From Verrucomicrobiales bacterium (GTDB lineage: Bacteria > Verrucomicrobiota > Verrucomicrobiia > Limisphaerales > J093): 64,000 nucleotides of DNA. Both the position numbers and the translations under genes were made by a program. This document shows, piece by piece, positions 1-8,308 of this stretch (position 1 is the first letter of the stretch; each line of letters starts with the position of its first letter). The notes beneath the pieces are model-generated. The model did not search any database. It was not told the origin of the DNA and was given only the letters and a program-made list of their open reading frames with translations. Where the stretch lies: contig JABTUJ010000040.1 in NCBI GenBank assembly GCA_015075445.1, positions 31,333 through 95,332 of the forward strand. Direction: 5' to 3'.

Positions 1-3000
1 GTCCTCCAGCCCCGGGTAGCTGGCGATCGTGTCGGTTTGAGTCGGACAGACGAAGACGTTGGTTGCCGGGATGTGTTGCGGCACCAGGTCCGAAAGCCAG
101 TTGGGGATGTCCCCGTGCGCCTTCCTATACGCCTGGATGCCCGCATACAGCTCGCGCAGATTCTGCTGACATTGCGTCTTGCGCGGGTCGGACGGCGGGC
201 CTGCGTCCTGAACCAAAGTCTCCGCGGTCGGAACGGGCACCGGGTCTTCCGGCCCGTCCAGAACGGTCGGAAGAAATACCACGACAGTTGCGTCCTGCTG
301 CCGACTCCCAGGGGGAGCCTGGGACCTTGCCCTCTGCCGGTGCCACGCTGCCTCAGCGGCGGCTCGCACCCGTTCATCCGGGTCCTCCAAAGCTGCGGCG
401 AGGGCAGTGACCGCGCGCGGTTCACCGAGCCGGCCCAGCGCGTTCGCGGCAAACACGCGCATTCGCGGTTGCGGGTCTGCGAGTGTGTCGACCAGCGGAT
501 CGAGGGCGGGCGGGCCAAGACTCACCAACGCTTCCATCCCCCTTGCCATGTCCCATTCGAGATTCTCGATGTTCCCCGTGCGCTCGGTTGGCGCCGACGC
601 ATCGGGGACATCTTCTCCCGGGACGGCGGGCTTGGCGGCATCCCCCGGCGGGGCGCCGCCGCCCGGCTTTGCCTGCCCGGCTGGCATTGGGGCAGCCAAC
701 GTCTCTTGAAGGCTTGGCCGGCCCAGTTCGTCCGCCGCGTGCGTGACGGATTCCAAGAGCGGGCCGGTGCCGCGCGAGTCTTTCAAACGGACCAGTGCCT
801 GCGCCACGACGAGCTGATCCGAACCCGGCCTGGCCAGAAGTGCGAAAACCCGGTCGGCGGCCTGCGTCACCCCCAGTCGCCCGGAGAGCCAGACCGCAAT
901 CTCCTGCCGGCCGGGCTGGGACTCGTCGTCCAGACACCGCAGCAAGGTCGCCGCCTTGATCGCGTCGGTCGCGCTCGTCGGGTCCGCGGCGCCTCCCCGT
1001 TGAACCTGCGGACTCATCCGATCTTGGAGCAGCGCGGCCAACGGCGCCGCGGCGCGGGGATCATCAAGAAGGACGAGGCCCCTGGCGGCGCACTGGACCA
1101 CCTCGGACTCGGTGTCCTGAAGGGCGCCCATCAGCGGCACGACCAGGCGGGGATCGGGAATCCTGCTCAACAAGCCAGCCGCGAGGCAGCGGCGCTTCGG
1201 ATCGTCGTGCGTGAGCAGCGGGAGGAGCGGTTCAACCGCCGCCGAGCCCATCTGCATGAGCGCTCCCACGACACCCATGCCCGTCCATTCACTGTCCGGG
1301 TTCTCGAGGGCCGCGATCAGCGGCGCGACGGCACTCGCGTCCTTGAGTTCAGCGAGGGCGCAAGCGACGGCGAAGTTGCCGCTGTCATCGTGGTTCTTCA
1401 GCGCCGCCCGCAGGGGTTCAACCGCCCGTGGGTCCCCCAACTGAGCCAGGGCGGAGGCGACGGCGCCACGCGTTTCCTTGTCTTCAACGCGCAACGCCGC
1501 GAGGAGCGGTCCGACCGCCGCGGTGTCGCGCTGCCGGCCCAAACCGATGGCCGCCGAGGATCGGACTTGTTCGTCCGGGTCCTGCAGCCGGCCAATCAGC
1601 GCCGGCACGGCGCGCGAGTCGTGCAGCGAACCCAAGGTGGCGACCGCCGTGCGGCGCACGTGCACACCCGGATCGTCATGGAGCTCGAGGGAAGCCTCGA
1701 TCGCGCGCGCATCCCTCATCCTCGCCAGCACCTCGGCCACAACCGCCCTGGTGAGGGTATCGCTGTCCCCCAACCGGTTGGCCATCGGCTCGACCGATCC
1801 TTGCGCCTTCAATCGTTGCAGCGCATAGCCGGCCGACCACCGAACGTCCGGGTCTTGATCTTTCAGGGTCTCGATGAGGGGAGCGATGGCGCGCGGATCG
1901 CCTTGGTTCCCGAGCGCGTCCGCGGCCTGGCGCCGCGTCCCGGCGTCCCGGTCCTTGAGGGCCGCGGTCAGGGGGTCAAGGCCACGTGGATCCCGCAAGG
2001 CACCCAACGCCCCAACCGCGGCCGCCCGGGTCGTGGCGTCCGGATCATTGAGCGCTTGGACCAACGCTGTGACGACCCGCCCATCGTCCTGGAACGTGCC
2101 GAGCATCCGGACGGCCGATTGCCGGATTCCTCGGTTCGGTGACTGGAGCGCGGCGCCCAAGGGCGAGATTGCGGCATTGCCCATGGACTTTAGAGCCTCC
2201 ACAGCCGACTGGTACCCGGCTTGCTTTGCGGAAGCAGACGGTCGGCCGGTACTCAGATCCAACGAGAAGGCCGGACTGGACATCTCGAGCAACAGAGGTT
2301 CCACGGCGACCTCGGCCCCGAGCGCCGCCACCTCCGGACCACGTCCGAGCGCCGCCAGGTAGTACGCGCGCTGGGAGTCGTCCTCAGGCTGCCACCCCAT
2401 CTTCGTAAGCGCCCCGGCCGCTTCCCGCCGGTCAAGGCCGGAGGTGGATTTGAGAGCGGCCAGAAGGGGGCCCCCCGCCGCCGGGCCGAGTTTTGCGGCC
2501 TGGTCGTACCGAGAGAACGCCACCAGGATCAGGGCGCGCAGCCGATCCGTGGTCGGCTTCCAGCCGAGCTTCTGGAGCGCGGAGGCTGCCTCACGCCGGA
2601 ACATTGGGTCGGCATCCTCCATGGCGGCGAGGAGTGGCTCAACGGCGCGGAGGTCGCCAAGCGGACCGAGCGCCGTGGCGGCTGAACGCCGGACGGCGTC
2701 GTCATGGTGCTTGAGCAACCCGACCAGCAAATCGAAAGCCTGCGGGTCACGCATCTGGCCCACAGCCATCGCCGCCAACGACCGGACTAGGCGCTCAGGA
2801 TCGTCCAGCAGCACGATCAACGCCTGGCGTGCTTGCGCCCCGGGCAATCCAGCAAGCGCGTGGGCAACCGCTCCCCGGACGGAGGAACTCGGATCGTTGG
2901 TGAGCGCGAGGAAATGACCCAGAGCCCGCGGGTCGTGGAGCTTCCCCAGGTAATAGGCCGCGTCGGCACGCACGGACTCGTCGTTCAACGCGGCGACGAG

Positions 3001-3216
3001 CGCGTCGTACGCGGCGGGGCCCAGTTGTTCGAGGGACTGCTGATCACGCTGCTGGAGCGCCCGTGCCACCGCTTCGGCTGTAACCTGGGGTGCGGTCTCA
3101 CGGGAGAGGTCTGGCGGGTCGTTCAGTCCGGCAGGTCCGAGTATGAAGGCTGAATGGGCGCCGCCGCTCTGGCTTGACGCCCAGATTGCCAAAACCAGCG
3201 GGATCACTCTCTTCAT
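1..3216 (-). CDS. Secreted HEAT-repeat protein with pseudopilin-like tail (3' end outside window)
   Basis: The frame is open on the minus strand from an ATG at 3216 to the left edge (about 1072 codons, no stop seen), so the C-terminus is missing. The N-terminus MKRVIPLVLAIWASSQSGG is a plausible signal peptide. Most of the protein is tandem HEAT/PBS-lyase-type helical repeats of about 30-35 residues with the pattern D..VR..AA.ALG.L.DPRA, read directly at several places (around 2700-2500 and 2040-1980). Near the window edge the repeats give way to HGDIPNWLSDLVPQHIPA followed by FVCP, which resembles the pseudopilin-like DUF1559 tails common in this phylum. HEAT solenoids are protein-binding scaffolds; the partner is unknown. 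The plus strand opposite it also shows a long open frame, which is a high-GC shadow. Confidence 0.8.
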   Translation of the reverse strand, partial: MKRVIPLVLAIWASSQSGGAHSAFILGPAGLNDPPDLSRETAPQVTAEAVARALQQRDQQSLEQLGPAAYDALVAALNDESVRADAAYYLGKLHDPRALGHFLALTNDPSSSVRGAVAHALAGLPGAQARQALIVLLDDPERLVRSLAAMAVGQMRDPQAFDLLVGLLKHHDDAVRRSAATALGPLGDLRAVEPLLAAMEDADPMFRREAASALQKLGWKPTTDRLRALILVAFSRYDQAAKLGPAAGGPLLAALKSTSGLDRREAAGALTKMGWQPEDDSQRAYYLAALGRGPEVAALGAEVAVEPLLLEMSSPAFSLDLSTGRPSASAKQAGYQSAVEALKSMGNAAISPLGAALQSPNRGIRQSAVRMLGTFQDDGRVVTALVQALNDPDATTRAAAVGALGALRDPRGLDPLTAALKDRDAGTRRQAADALGNQGDPRAIAPLIETLKDQDPDVRWSAGYALQRLKAQGSVEPMANRLGDSDTLTRAVVAEVLARMRDARAIEASLELHDDPGVHVRRTAVATLGSLHDSRAVPALIGRLQDPDEQVRSSAAIGLGRQRDTAAVGPLLAALRVEDKETRGAVASALAQLGDPRAVEPLRAALKNHDDSGNFAVACALAELKDASAVAPLIAALENPDSEWTGMGVVGALMQMGSAAVEPLLPLLTHDDPKRRCLAAGLLSRIPDPRLVVPLMGALQDTESEVVQCAARGLVLLDDPRAAAPLAALLQDRMSPQVQRGGAADPTSATDAIKAATLLRCLDDESQPGRQEIAVWLSGRLGVTQAADRVFALLARPGSDQLVVAQALVRLKDSRGTGPLLESVTHAADELGRPSLQETLAAPMPAGQAKPGGGAPPGDAAKPAVPGEDVPDASAPTERTGNIENLEWDMARGMEALVSLGPPALDPLVDTLADPQPRMRVFAANALGRLGEPRAVTALAAALEDPDERVRAAAEAAWHRQRARSQAPPGSRQQDATVVVFLPTVLDGPEDPVPVPTAETLVQDAGPPSDPRKTQCQQNLRELYAGIQAYRKAHGDIPNWLSDLVPQHIPATNVFVCPTQTDTIASYPGLED

Positions 3217-3795
3217 AGCACACCTTTCTGCAATGCAGCGGAATCCGCCGGGGATTCCCGAACGCGGTCTGGGTCTGTGAAACGGAATGAGCTTACACCC
3301 CTCAGCGCCAGAGGCCAAGGTCTTTGCCTCACGGCGCCAGTCTGTCTGTCCGATTCGCCCACCTGAGCGAGGCAATGGGGTCAAACATTGACATTTGACA
3401 TTTCGACCTCATGACGACGCGCGAACCTGGCTCCTCTGCTGCGGCCTCCGGGACCCAACCCGGCGACGGCCGCCAGTTGGTATCGGTGTGGTGAAGGGGC
3501 CGGGCACCGTTGTCCCGGCGCGTCCCCCGTCGCCAACCGTCCGCCTTGGGGATCCGACCGCGGCTGGCCAGGGGCCTGGGGGTGGCGTGCCCTCGCCAAT
3601 TGTCAAATGTCAATGTTTGACCCCATTGCTTTGGGGTGGCGGTTTTCGGCGGGCGCGCTACCCTGCCCCGACCGATGGCGCTGCGCACGGGGAGGGGGTT
3701 CCACCCAGATCAACGCCACGGGAACGAACGATGCAACGGCAACGACACGTCATTCCGGAAGGCCGGCTGCGGGCGAACGCGGGCTCCATCACCCG
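3217..3795. other. Intergenic region holding a MITE-like element
   Basis: No gene is supported here. The first 150 bases are plain intergenic sequence between the divergent HEAT-repeat gene and nuoH. The rest is dominated by the inverted-repeat element listed separately. No clear promoter for nuoH was recognised. Confidence 0.5.
3372..3629. mobile_element. 258-bp MITE-like element with perfect 29-bp terminal inverted repeats
   Basis: The arms at 3372-3400 and 3601-3629 are exact reverse complements over 29 bases (they begin GCAATGGGGTCAAACATT). The 200-bp interior has no convincing gene. A third copy of the arm, with one mismatch over about 35 bases, stands alone at 10282-10316. This architecture fits a non-autonomous element mobilised in trans. 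The arm sequence recalls repeats around REP-associated transposases, but no transposase is present in the window. A short target duplication could not be assigned confidently. Confidence 0.7.
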
Positions 3796-4824
3796 ATGAG
3801 CGCCACGGCGGAGTTCCTGGTTTTCGCGGCGCTGAAAGCGCTCCTGGCGGTGGTGGTGCTGCTCACCATCGTGGCGTACACCGTCCTGGCCGAGCGGAAA
3901 ATCTGCGCGGCCATCCAGGGCCGCATTGGGCCGAACCGGGCGGGGCCGTTCGGGGTGTGGCAGCCGCTGGCCGATGCGGTGAAGGCCTTTCTGAAGGAGG
4001 ACTTCGTGCCGGCCCACGTGCGGAAGGTCTATTTCTGGCTGGCCCCGGCGCTGACGATGGCCCCGGCACTGCTGACGGTGGCGGTCATTCCGTTCGGCTC
4101 ACAACTGGGCGCCCAGCGGATGGTGTTGGCCGACCTCGACGTGGGGATCCTGTACACGTTCGGGATCGTCTCGCTGGGCGTCTATGGCCTGGTCCTGGCC
4201 GGCTACGCGGCGCGCTCGAAATACCCGTTCGTCGGCGGGATCCGGTCCAGCGCCCAGATGATCTCGTACGAGATCGCGATGGGCCTGTCGGTCATCCCGC
4301 TGTTCCTGTTGGTGGGCCACCTCAACCTGGGCCGGGTGATCGAGTACCAGGCGCACAGCCTGTTCGACTGGCTCGTGTTCAAGCAGCCGCTCGCGTTTGC
4401 CATCTTCCTGGCGGCCGCCTTTGCCGAGACGAACCGGCTGCCCTTCGACCTGCCGGAAGCCGAGCAGGAGCTGGCGGGCGGCTACAACGTCGAGTACAGC
4501 TCGATTAAGTTCGCGATGTTCTTCCTGGGTGAGTACGCGAACATGGTGGCGGCCTCGGCGATGATGGTGACGCTGTTCCTGGGTGGCTGGACGCTGCCCT
4601 TCCTTGGGTTGGACCAGCCGGCCACCACCGTGCTGGGCGGGCTGCTGCACATCGGCATCTTCCTGGGCAAGGTGCTGGCCCTGGTGCTGCTCTTCATCTG
4701 GGTGCGCTGGATGTGGCCGCGGTTCCGCTACGACCAGCTCATGGATCTGGGCTGGAAACGGTTCGTCCCGCTCGCCCTGGCGAACATCCTGGTGACCGCA
4801 ACGCTGCTCTGGCTCTGGGCGTAA
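3796..4824 (+). CDS. nuoH: NADH-quinone oxidoreductase subunit H
   Basis: 342 residues, the usual length for NuoH, the membrane subunit of respiratory complex I at the junction with the peripheral arm and the quinone site. Family signatures are visible: AERKICAAIQGRIGPNRAGP near the N-terminus, KYPFVGGIRSSAQMISYE in the middle, and ETNRLPFDLPEAEQELAGGY followed by FFLGEYANM. About eight hydrophobic segments are evident. The reading frame is open further upstream, but MSATAEFLVF at 3796 matches the expected N-terminus. nuoI starts 5 bases after the stop, so the two are surely co-transcribed. No other nuo gene lies on either side, so the remaining complex I subunits must be encoded elsewhere. 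Confidence 0.95.
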   Translation: MSATAEFLVFAALKALLAVVVLLTIVAYTVLAERKICAAIQGRIGPNRAGPFGVWQPLADAVKAFLKEDFVPAHVRKVYFWLAPALTMAPALLTVAVIPFGSQLGAQRMVLADLDVGILYTFGIVSLGVYGLVLAGYAARSKYPFVGGIRSSAQMISYEIAMGLSVIPLFLLVGHLNLGRVIEYQAHSLFDWLVFKQPLAFAIFLAAAFAETNRLPFDLPEAEQELAGGYNVEYSSIKFAMFFLGEYANMVAASAMMVTLFLGGWTLPFLGLDQPATTVLGGLLHIGIFLGKVLALVLLFIWVRWMWPRFRYDQLMDLGWKRFVPLALANILVTATLLWLWA

Positions 4825-4829
4825 CCCCC

Positions 4830-5372
4830 ATGATCGTCTCCCGCAAACCCCTGTCGTTTTGGGAACGCCTCTATCTGCCCGCGATCTGGGGCGGGTTCAA
4901 GGTGACCCTGCGCCATTTCTTCCGGAAGAAGGTCACGATGCAGTACCCGGAGGAACGCTGGGTGGTTCCGCCGGGATACCGCGGCGCCCCGTACCTCGTG
5001 CGGGATCAGGCCGGCCGGACCAAGTGCGTGTCCTGCCAGCTCTGCGAGTTCATCTGCCCGCCCAAGGCGATCAAGATCGTCCCGCCCGGCCCCGCCCCGG
5101 ACCCCAGCACCGGCAACGTCGAGAAGCGCCCGCGCGAGTTCGAGATCAACATGCTCCGTTGCATCTTCTGCGGCTTCTGCCAGGAGGTCTGTCCGGAGGA
5201 GGCGATCTTCCTCATGCAGGACTACTCGCTCGTGGGCAGGAACCGCACGGAGATGGTGTACGACCTCGACCGATTGCTTGCGCTAGGTGGCGTCCACCAG
5301 GACTCCATCCGCAAGTGGCAGCAGAAGGGCCGGGAAGCCGCGGCACAGGAGGCTTTCCCGACCCAGCCTTGA
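4830..5372 (+). CDS. nuoI: NADH-quinone oxidoreductase subunit I
   Basis: 180 residues. NuoI carries clusters N6a and N6b, the last iron-sulphur relay before N2 in complex I. Both 4Fe-4S motifs are intact: CVSCQLCEFICP and CIFCGFCQEVCP. The N-terminal segment WERLYLPAIWGGFKVTLRHF is the amphipathic helix that anchors the subunit to the membrane arm. It begins 5 bases after nuoH. The last 35 residues (after SLVGRNRTEMVYDLDRLL) are a family-typical tail. The order nuoH-nuoI is the normal operon order, but this pair is isolated. Confidence 0.95.
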   Translation: MIVSRKPLSFWERLYLPAIWGGFKVTLRHFFRKKVTMQYPEERWVVPPGYRGAPYLVRDQAGRTKCVSCQLCEFICPPKAIKIVPPGPAPDPSTGNVEKRPREFEINMLRCIFCGFCQEVCPEEAIFLMQDYSLVGRNRTEMVYDLDRLLALGGVHQDSIRKWQQKGREAAAQEAFPTQP

Positions 5373-5418
5373 TTTCTGAGCCACCCGCGGCTTGTTCCCT
5401 TCGGTTCTGCGCAGTCGC

Positions 5419-5460
5419 CATGCACCGCGGAAGGTGCAGGCTGGAAGCCCGCACCACCGG
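5419..5460. repeat. Dispersed ~40-nt intergenic repeat
   Basis: The sequence around GGTGCAGGCTGGAAGCCC matches, in inverted orientation and with only a few mismatches over 40 bases, the sequence at 63903-63942. Both copies lie just beyond a gene end or in an intergenic gap, which suggests a small REP-like repeat. Confidence 0.55.
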
Positions 5461-5479
5461 TTGAGGGCGGGTCGGCGGG

Positions 5480-6331
5480 TCAGATCGTGAACGGGTGCTG
5501 GGCTTCGAATGTCGGGTTGGGCTTGCCCACGACATAGTAGTTGGGCGTCTGCGCGGCCGGCATCAACGCGGCGACCTGGTCGCGAAGCGACCGATAGGTG
5601 CCCTTGAATCGCCCCCCGCGCCACACCTGCTTGAGCGTGCCGGTGAAGAGCCCGTTCCGGTCCCCGTCCATCGAAAACTGGTTGTCCTGACAGCCGGAGA
5701 GGAGCAGGACCGACGCCTTGACCTTGGACTGTTCGGCCGTGGGGTTGGCCGTCTGGAGATCGGTGTACAGGTCGCAGTGCGCCGCGAACGTGCGGTCGGC
5801 GACGCGGACGGGCATGCGGCGGATGCGGGTTCCGGGGGGCACGCCCATGAGGGCTGGGGGGACGGCGCGGACGACCGTCCCGCTGTGGCAACTGTCGGAC
5901 ACCACCACGATGCGCACCCCCGCCTTGAACTTCGCCCACAGCGTGTAGAGCTCGTCATCAATGAACTGGCGATCGTACAGGACCCAGGTCTCGTCCATGC
6001 GATCGCGTTGGCCGGTCGGCAACACGTCCTCGTCGTGGTTGGTGTCCGGCACCTGGCCGCCGTGACCCGCGTAAGTGAGGAGAAAGAGATCGCCCGCCTC
6101 GAGCCGCTGCGCGGCCTCCAGGATCGCCTGGATGACAGCGTCCGCCGTCGCCTGCGCGGTGAGCAACCGGTGGCGCACCTTGAATCTGCGCTTCTTGGCC
6201 AGCGCCTCCATGTCGCGCGCGTCGGTCTCGCAAGCGTTTAGCGCCCCATCCCAGGGCTGGCCGTCACCATCCACGTAATGGCGGGGATCCACCCGGTTGA
6301 GGCCGATGTGAAGGGAGAGTCCTTGAGGCAT
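5480..6331 (-). CDS. Caspase-family (peptidase C14, metacaspase-like) protein
   Basis: 283 residues from the ATG at 6331; a GTG 42 bases upstream is an alternative start. The caspase p20 fold is clear: LHIGLNRVDP opens the first strand, the catalytic histidine is in TYAGHGGQVPD and the catalytic cysteine in VVSDSCHSGT. The family comprises cysteine proteases cleaving after Arg/Lys (metacaspases) or Asp, and bacterial members often act in signalling or suicide pathways. There is no signal peptide, membrane segment or extra effector/adaptor domain, so this is a stand-alone catalytic domain acting in the cytoplasm. No activating partner (for example NACHT or TPR) is adjacent; the neighbours are nuoHI and a cinA-like gene. 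The C-terminal half, GVEQ-less but with SGCQDNQFS, matches orthocaspase-like members. Confidence 0.85.
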   Translation of the reverse strand: MPQGLSLHIGLNRVDPRHYVDGDGQPWDGALNACETDARDMEALAKKRRFKVRHRLLTAQATADAVIQAILEAAQRLEAGDLFLLTYAGHGGQVPDTNHDEDVLPTGQRDRMDETWVLYDRQFIDDELYTLWAKFKAGVRIVVVSDSCHSGTVVRAVPPALMGVPPGTRIRRMPVRVADRTFAAHCDLYTDLQTANPTAEQSKVKASVLLLSGCQDNQFSMDGDRNGLFTGTLKQVWRGGRFKGTYRSLRDQVAALMPAAQTPNYYVVGKPNPTFEAQHPFTI

Positions 6332-6530
6332 AGTCAGTGAGGGGATACGGGGAGAAACCGCGCTCCCGGGCACCGCTCCAGCGGTCGGAGGAGGGCACCG
6401 GTCAGCACGGGTTTCACAGCCATGGCGGGGACCCTACGGGCTCCCGGGACCCGGGTACAAGCAGAAACTTGCTTGATGGCTCAGAGAAGTGAATCGGCTA
6501 ACAGGAGGCGCCGGCGACAGGTCGCCAGGC

Positions 6531-7844
6531 TCAGGGGAGCTCCCGCAACTGGCGGCGGAGCCAGTCCAGCACGGGCGTGACGAGCGCAGCGCGGTCGCTC
6601 GCGTCGGTCCCCCGCAGCGTCAGGCGGTGCGTGAGCCAGCGGTCGCCGGCGTGGAGCGTCAGGCGGACGGGTCCCCGGCCGCCCTCGGCTTCGCCCTCGC
6701 CGATCACCAGCGACCAGGTGGCCTGGGCCGCCTTGCCGGCGGCCTCCGCCCACGCGCGGTCTTGCGCTTCGGGCGAGAGGGCCGCAGGCGGCTCCGTCCG
6801 GGCGTGGGGCCACAGGGAGGTGAGGTGGGCGGTGCCAGGCACGGCCAATGCCCCGGCCAGCACTTCCCGGGCCTCGGTGCATCCGTGCAGGCTGGCGGCC
6901 AGGGCCCCGCCGGTCGCGATCTCGGTCAACACCAGCCGGACGCCCCGGGCGCGAAGCGCGCGCAGGACCACTGCTTCGAGGCTGCTGCCGTCGTCAGCAT
7001 AGAAGTACGGTTCGAGCCGGCGCCGCAACTCGGCCTCGAGGCGCACGAGGCGGGCGCGGTCTTCCGGTGAGTCATGGCGAGCGGTGAAGGTGAAGTCCAC
7101 GCGGCTGCCCTCGAAGAGCGAAGTCACCACGACGTCTTCCGGCACCCCCATTTCGTCCTGGAGCGTCTGGGCGATCTGGGACTGGCCCACGCCGACAAAG
7201 CGAAGGGTCAGCGAGGCGCCGAGCGGGCGGATGCCGAAGCGGGTTTGCAGATGCGGGACAAACTCCTCGCGCACCATGGCCTGCAGCTCGCGCGGGGGAC
7301 CGGGGAGTGCGACCAGCGTCTGCGCGCCGTGTTCGAAGATCAGGCCGACGGCGGTGCCGGCGGGATTGCGGAGGAAGCCGCCGCGTTCAGGGACGAGGCA
7401 CTGGCGGCGCAGGTTGGCGCGCAGTTGGTCGCGTGACTGGCCGAAGCGACGTTCGAGTTCCGCGAGGGCGGCTTCGTCCTCGCGCAGCGGGATGCCGGTG
7501 AATTCGCTGAGGGTTTCCCGAGTGATGTCGTTCGGCGTGGGGCCCAGTCCGCCCGTGACCAGCACCAGGGGGGCGCGGTTGGTCGCGAAGTGGAGGGCGG
7601 CGAGCAGGTCGGCGCGCACGTCATCGACCACCAGGGACCCGACGCATCGCACGCCCAGCGGTCGCAGCGTGCGGGTCAGGAAGTGGGTGTGTCCGTCGGG
7701 GTAGGCCCCTTCGAGGAGTTCGCCGCCGGTGACGACGACAAAGCACTCCAGGACGCCGGGGGCCGGTGGGGTTTCGGCACCCCAAGTCCGTGGTTCGCCG
7801 CAACCGGCCCAGAGGGCTGCCAGGCAACAGACTGCCTTCAACAT
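6531..7844 (-). CDS. CinA-like protein with N-terminal export signal
   Basis: 437 residues from the ATG at 7844; upstream in-frame codons look non-coding. The main domain (about residues 30-200) is the MoaB/Mog-like fold of CinA: VVTGGELLEGAYPDGH, then LVTGGLGPTPNDITRETL and VALPGPPRELQAMV. A second CinA-type domain lies at the C-terminus. In the nicotinamide-nucleotide amidase family its catalytic serine sits in AESCTGG. Here the matching stretch reads TEIATGG, so the serine is absent. MLKAVCCLAALWAGCG at the N-terminus looks like a signal or lipoprotein peptide, which is unexpected for a cytosolic NAD-salvage enzyme. An exported protein that has lost amidase activity is a fair inference; the true function is unknown. 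Confidence 0.8.
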   Translation of the reverse strand: MLKAVCCLAALWAGCGEPRTWGAETPPAPGVLECFVVVTGGELLEGAYPDGHTHFLTRTLRPLGVRCVGSLVVDDVRADLLAALHFATNRAPLVLVTGGLGPTPNDITRETLSEFTGIPLREDEAALAELERRFGQSRDQLRANLRRQCLVPERGGFLRNPAGTAVGLIFEHGAQTLVALPGPPRELQAMVREEFVPHLQTRFGIRPLGASLTLRFVGVGQSQIAQTLQDEMGVPEDVVVTSLFEGSRVDFTFTARHDSPEDRARLVRLEAELRRRLEPYFYADDGSSLEAVVLRALRARGVRLVLTEIATGGALAASLHGCTEAREVLAGALAVPGTAHLTSLWPHARTEPPAALSPEAQDRAWAEAAGKAAQATWSLVIGEGEAEGGRGPVRLTLHAGDRWLTHRLTLRGTDASDRAALVTPVLDWLRRQLRELP

Positions 7845-8209
7845 GCCGTTGTGATACCGATTACGCCCGGCGTTCTCAAGTCCGCGCCTCGGCCTCGCCT
7901 CGGGGTCGGACCACGGGAACCTCTTGGTTCGCGGCAGGATGAGTCCATTCCCAGGGCCATCCAAGCGGGTTGGGAGGCGTTTTTCGCCGTGAATTACAGC
8001 CCTAACGAAGCGCAGGCCGGTCTGGCCACACGACCGAACTCTTGGAAGTGAATTCCGACCGGGAAAGTTGGTCCTAAGGCCCGCTGGCGGCCTCCTGGTT
8101 TACGTAAATAACTGTGCCCGAGGAATGTCGCGTGGTCCGACCCCTCTTCTCAAGGGGGGACCAAGCGCCGGGGACCATGCCCCGGGCGGGCAAGCGCGCC
8201 CCGCGTTTG
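7845..8209. other. Intergenic gap with inverted-repeat element
   Basis: No gene is supported. The motif GGGGTCGGACCACG at 7902-7915 and its reverse complement at 8131-8143 bracket about 240 bases. The same arrangement recurs at 14.3-14.5 kb and 37.4-37.7 kb (see the findings). The group II intron begins immediately to the right. Confidence 0.45.
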
Positions 8210-8247
8210 ATAGGGGTAGGGATGGCGGGGTTAGCGCCACCCCTCCC

Positions 8248-8283
8248 TCCGAACCGTACGGGCGGATTTCCCGCATACGGCTC
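8248..8283 (-). ncRNA. Group II intron domain V
   Basis: The hairpin formed by GAGCCGTATGCGGG, an AAAT-type turn and CCGCCCGTACGGTTC is the catalytic domain V of a group II ribozyme. It lies 25 bases beyond the RT stop codon, as expected for an ORF housed in domain IV. Confidence 0.85.
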
Positions 8284-8308
8284 TCCGGTCAGTGGGGTCT
8301 CTGCGAGA

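Noticed and set aside
37..2142. 701-codon open frame on the plus strand
   Set aside because: It is exactly antisense to the HEAT-repeat gene with matching codon boundaries, is very Arg/Gly-rich and shows no domain; a GC shadow.
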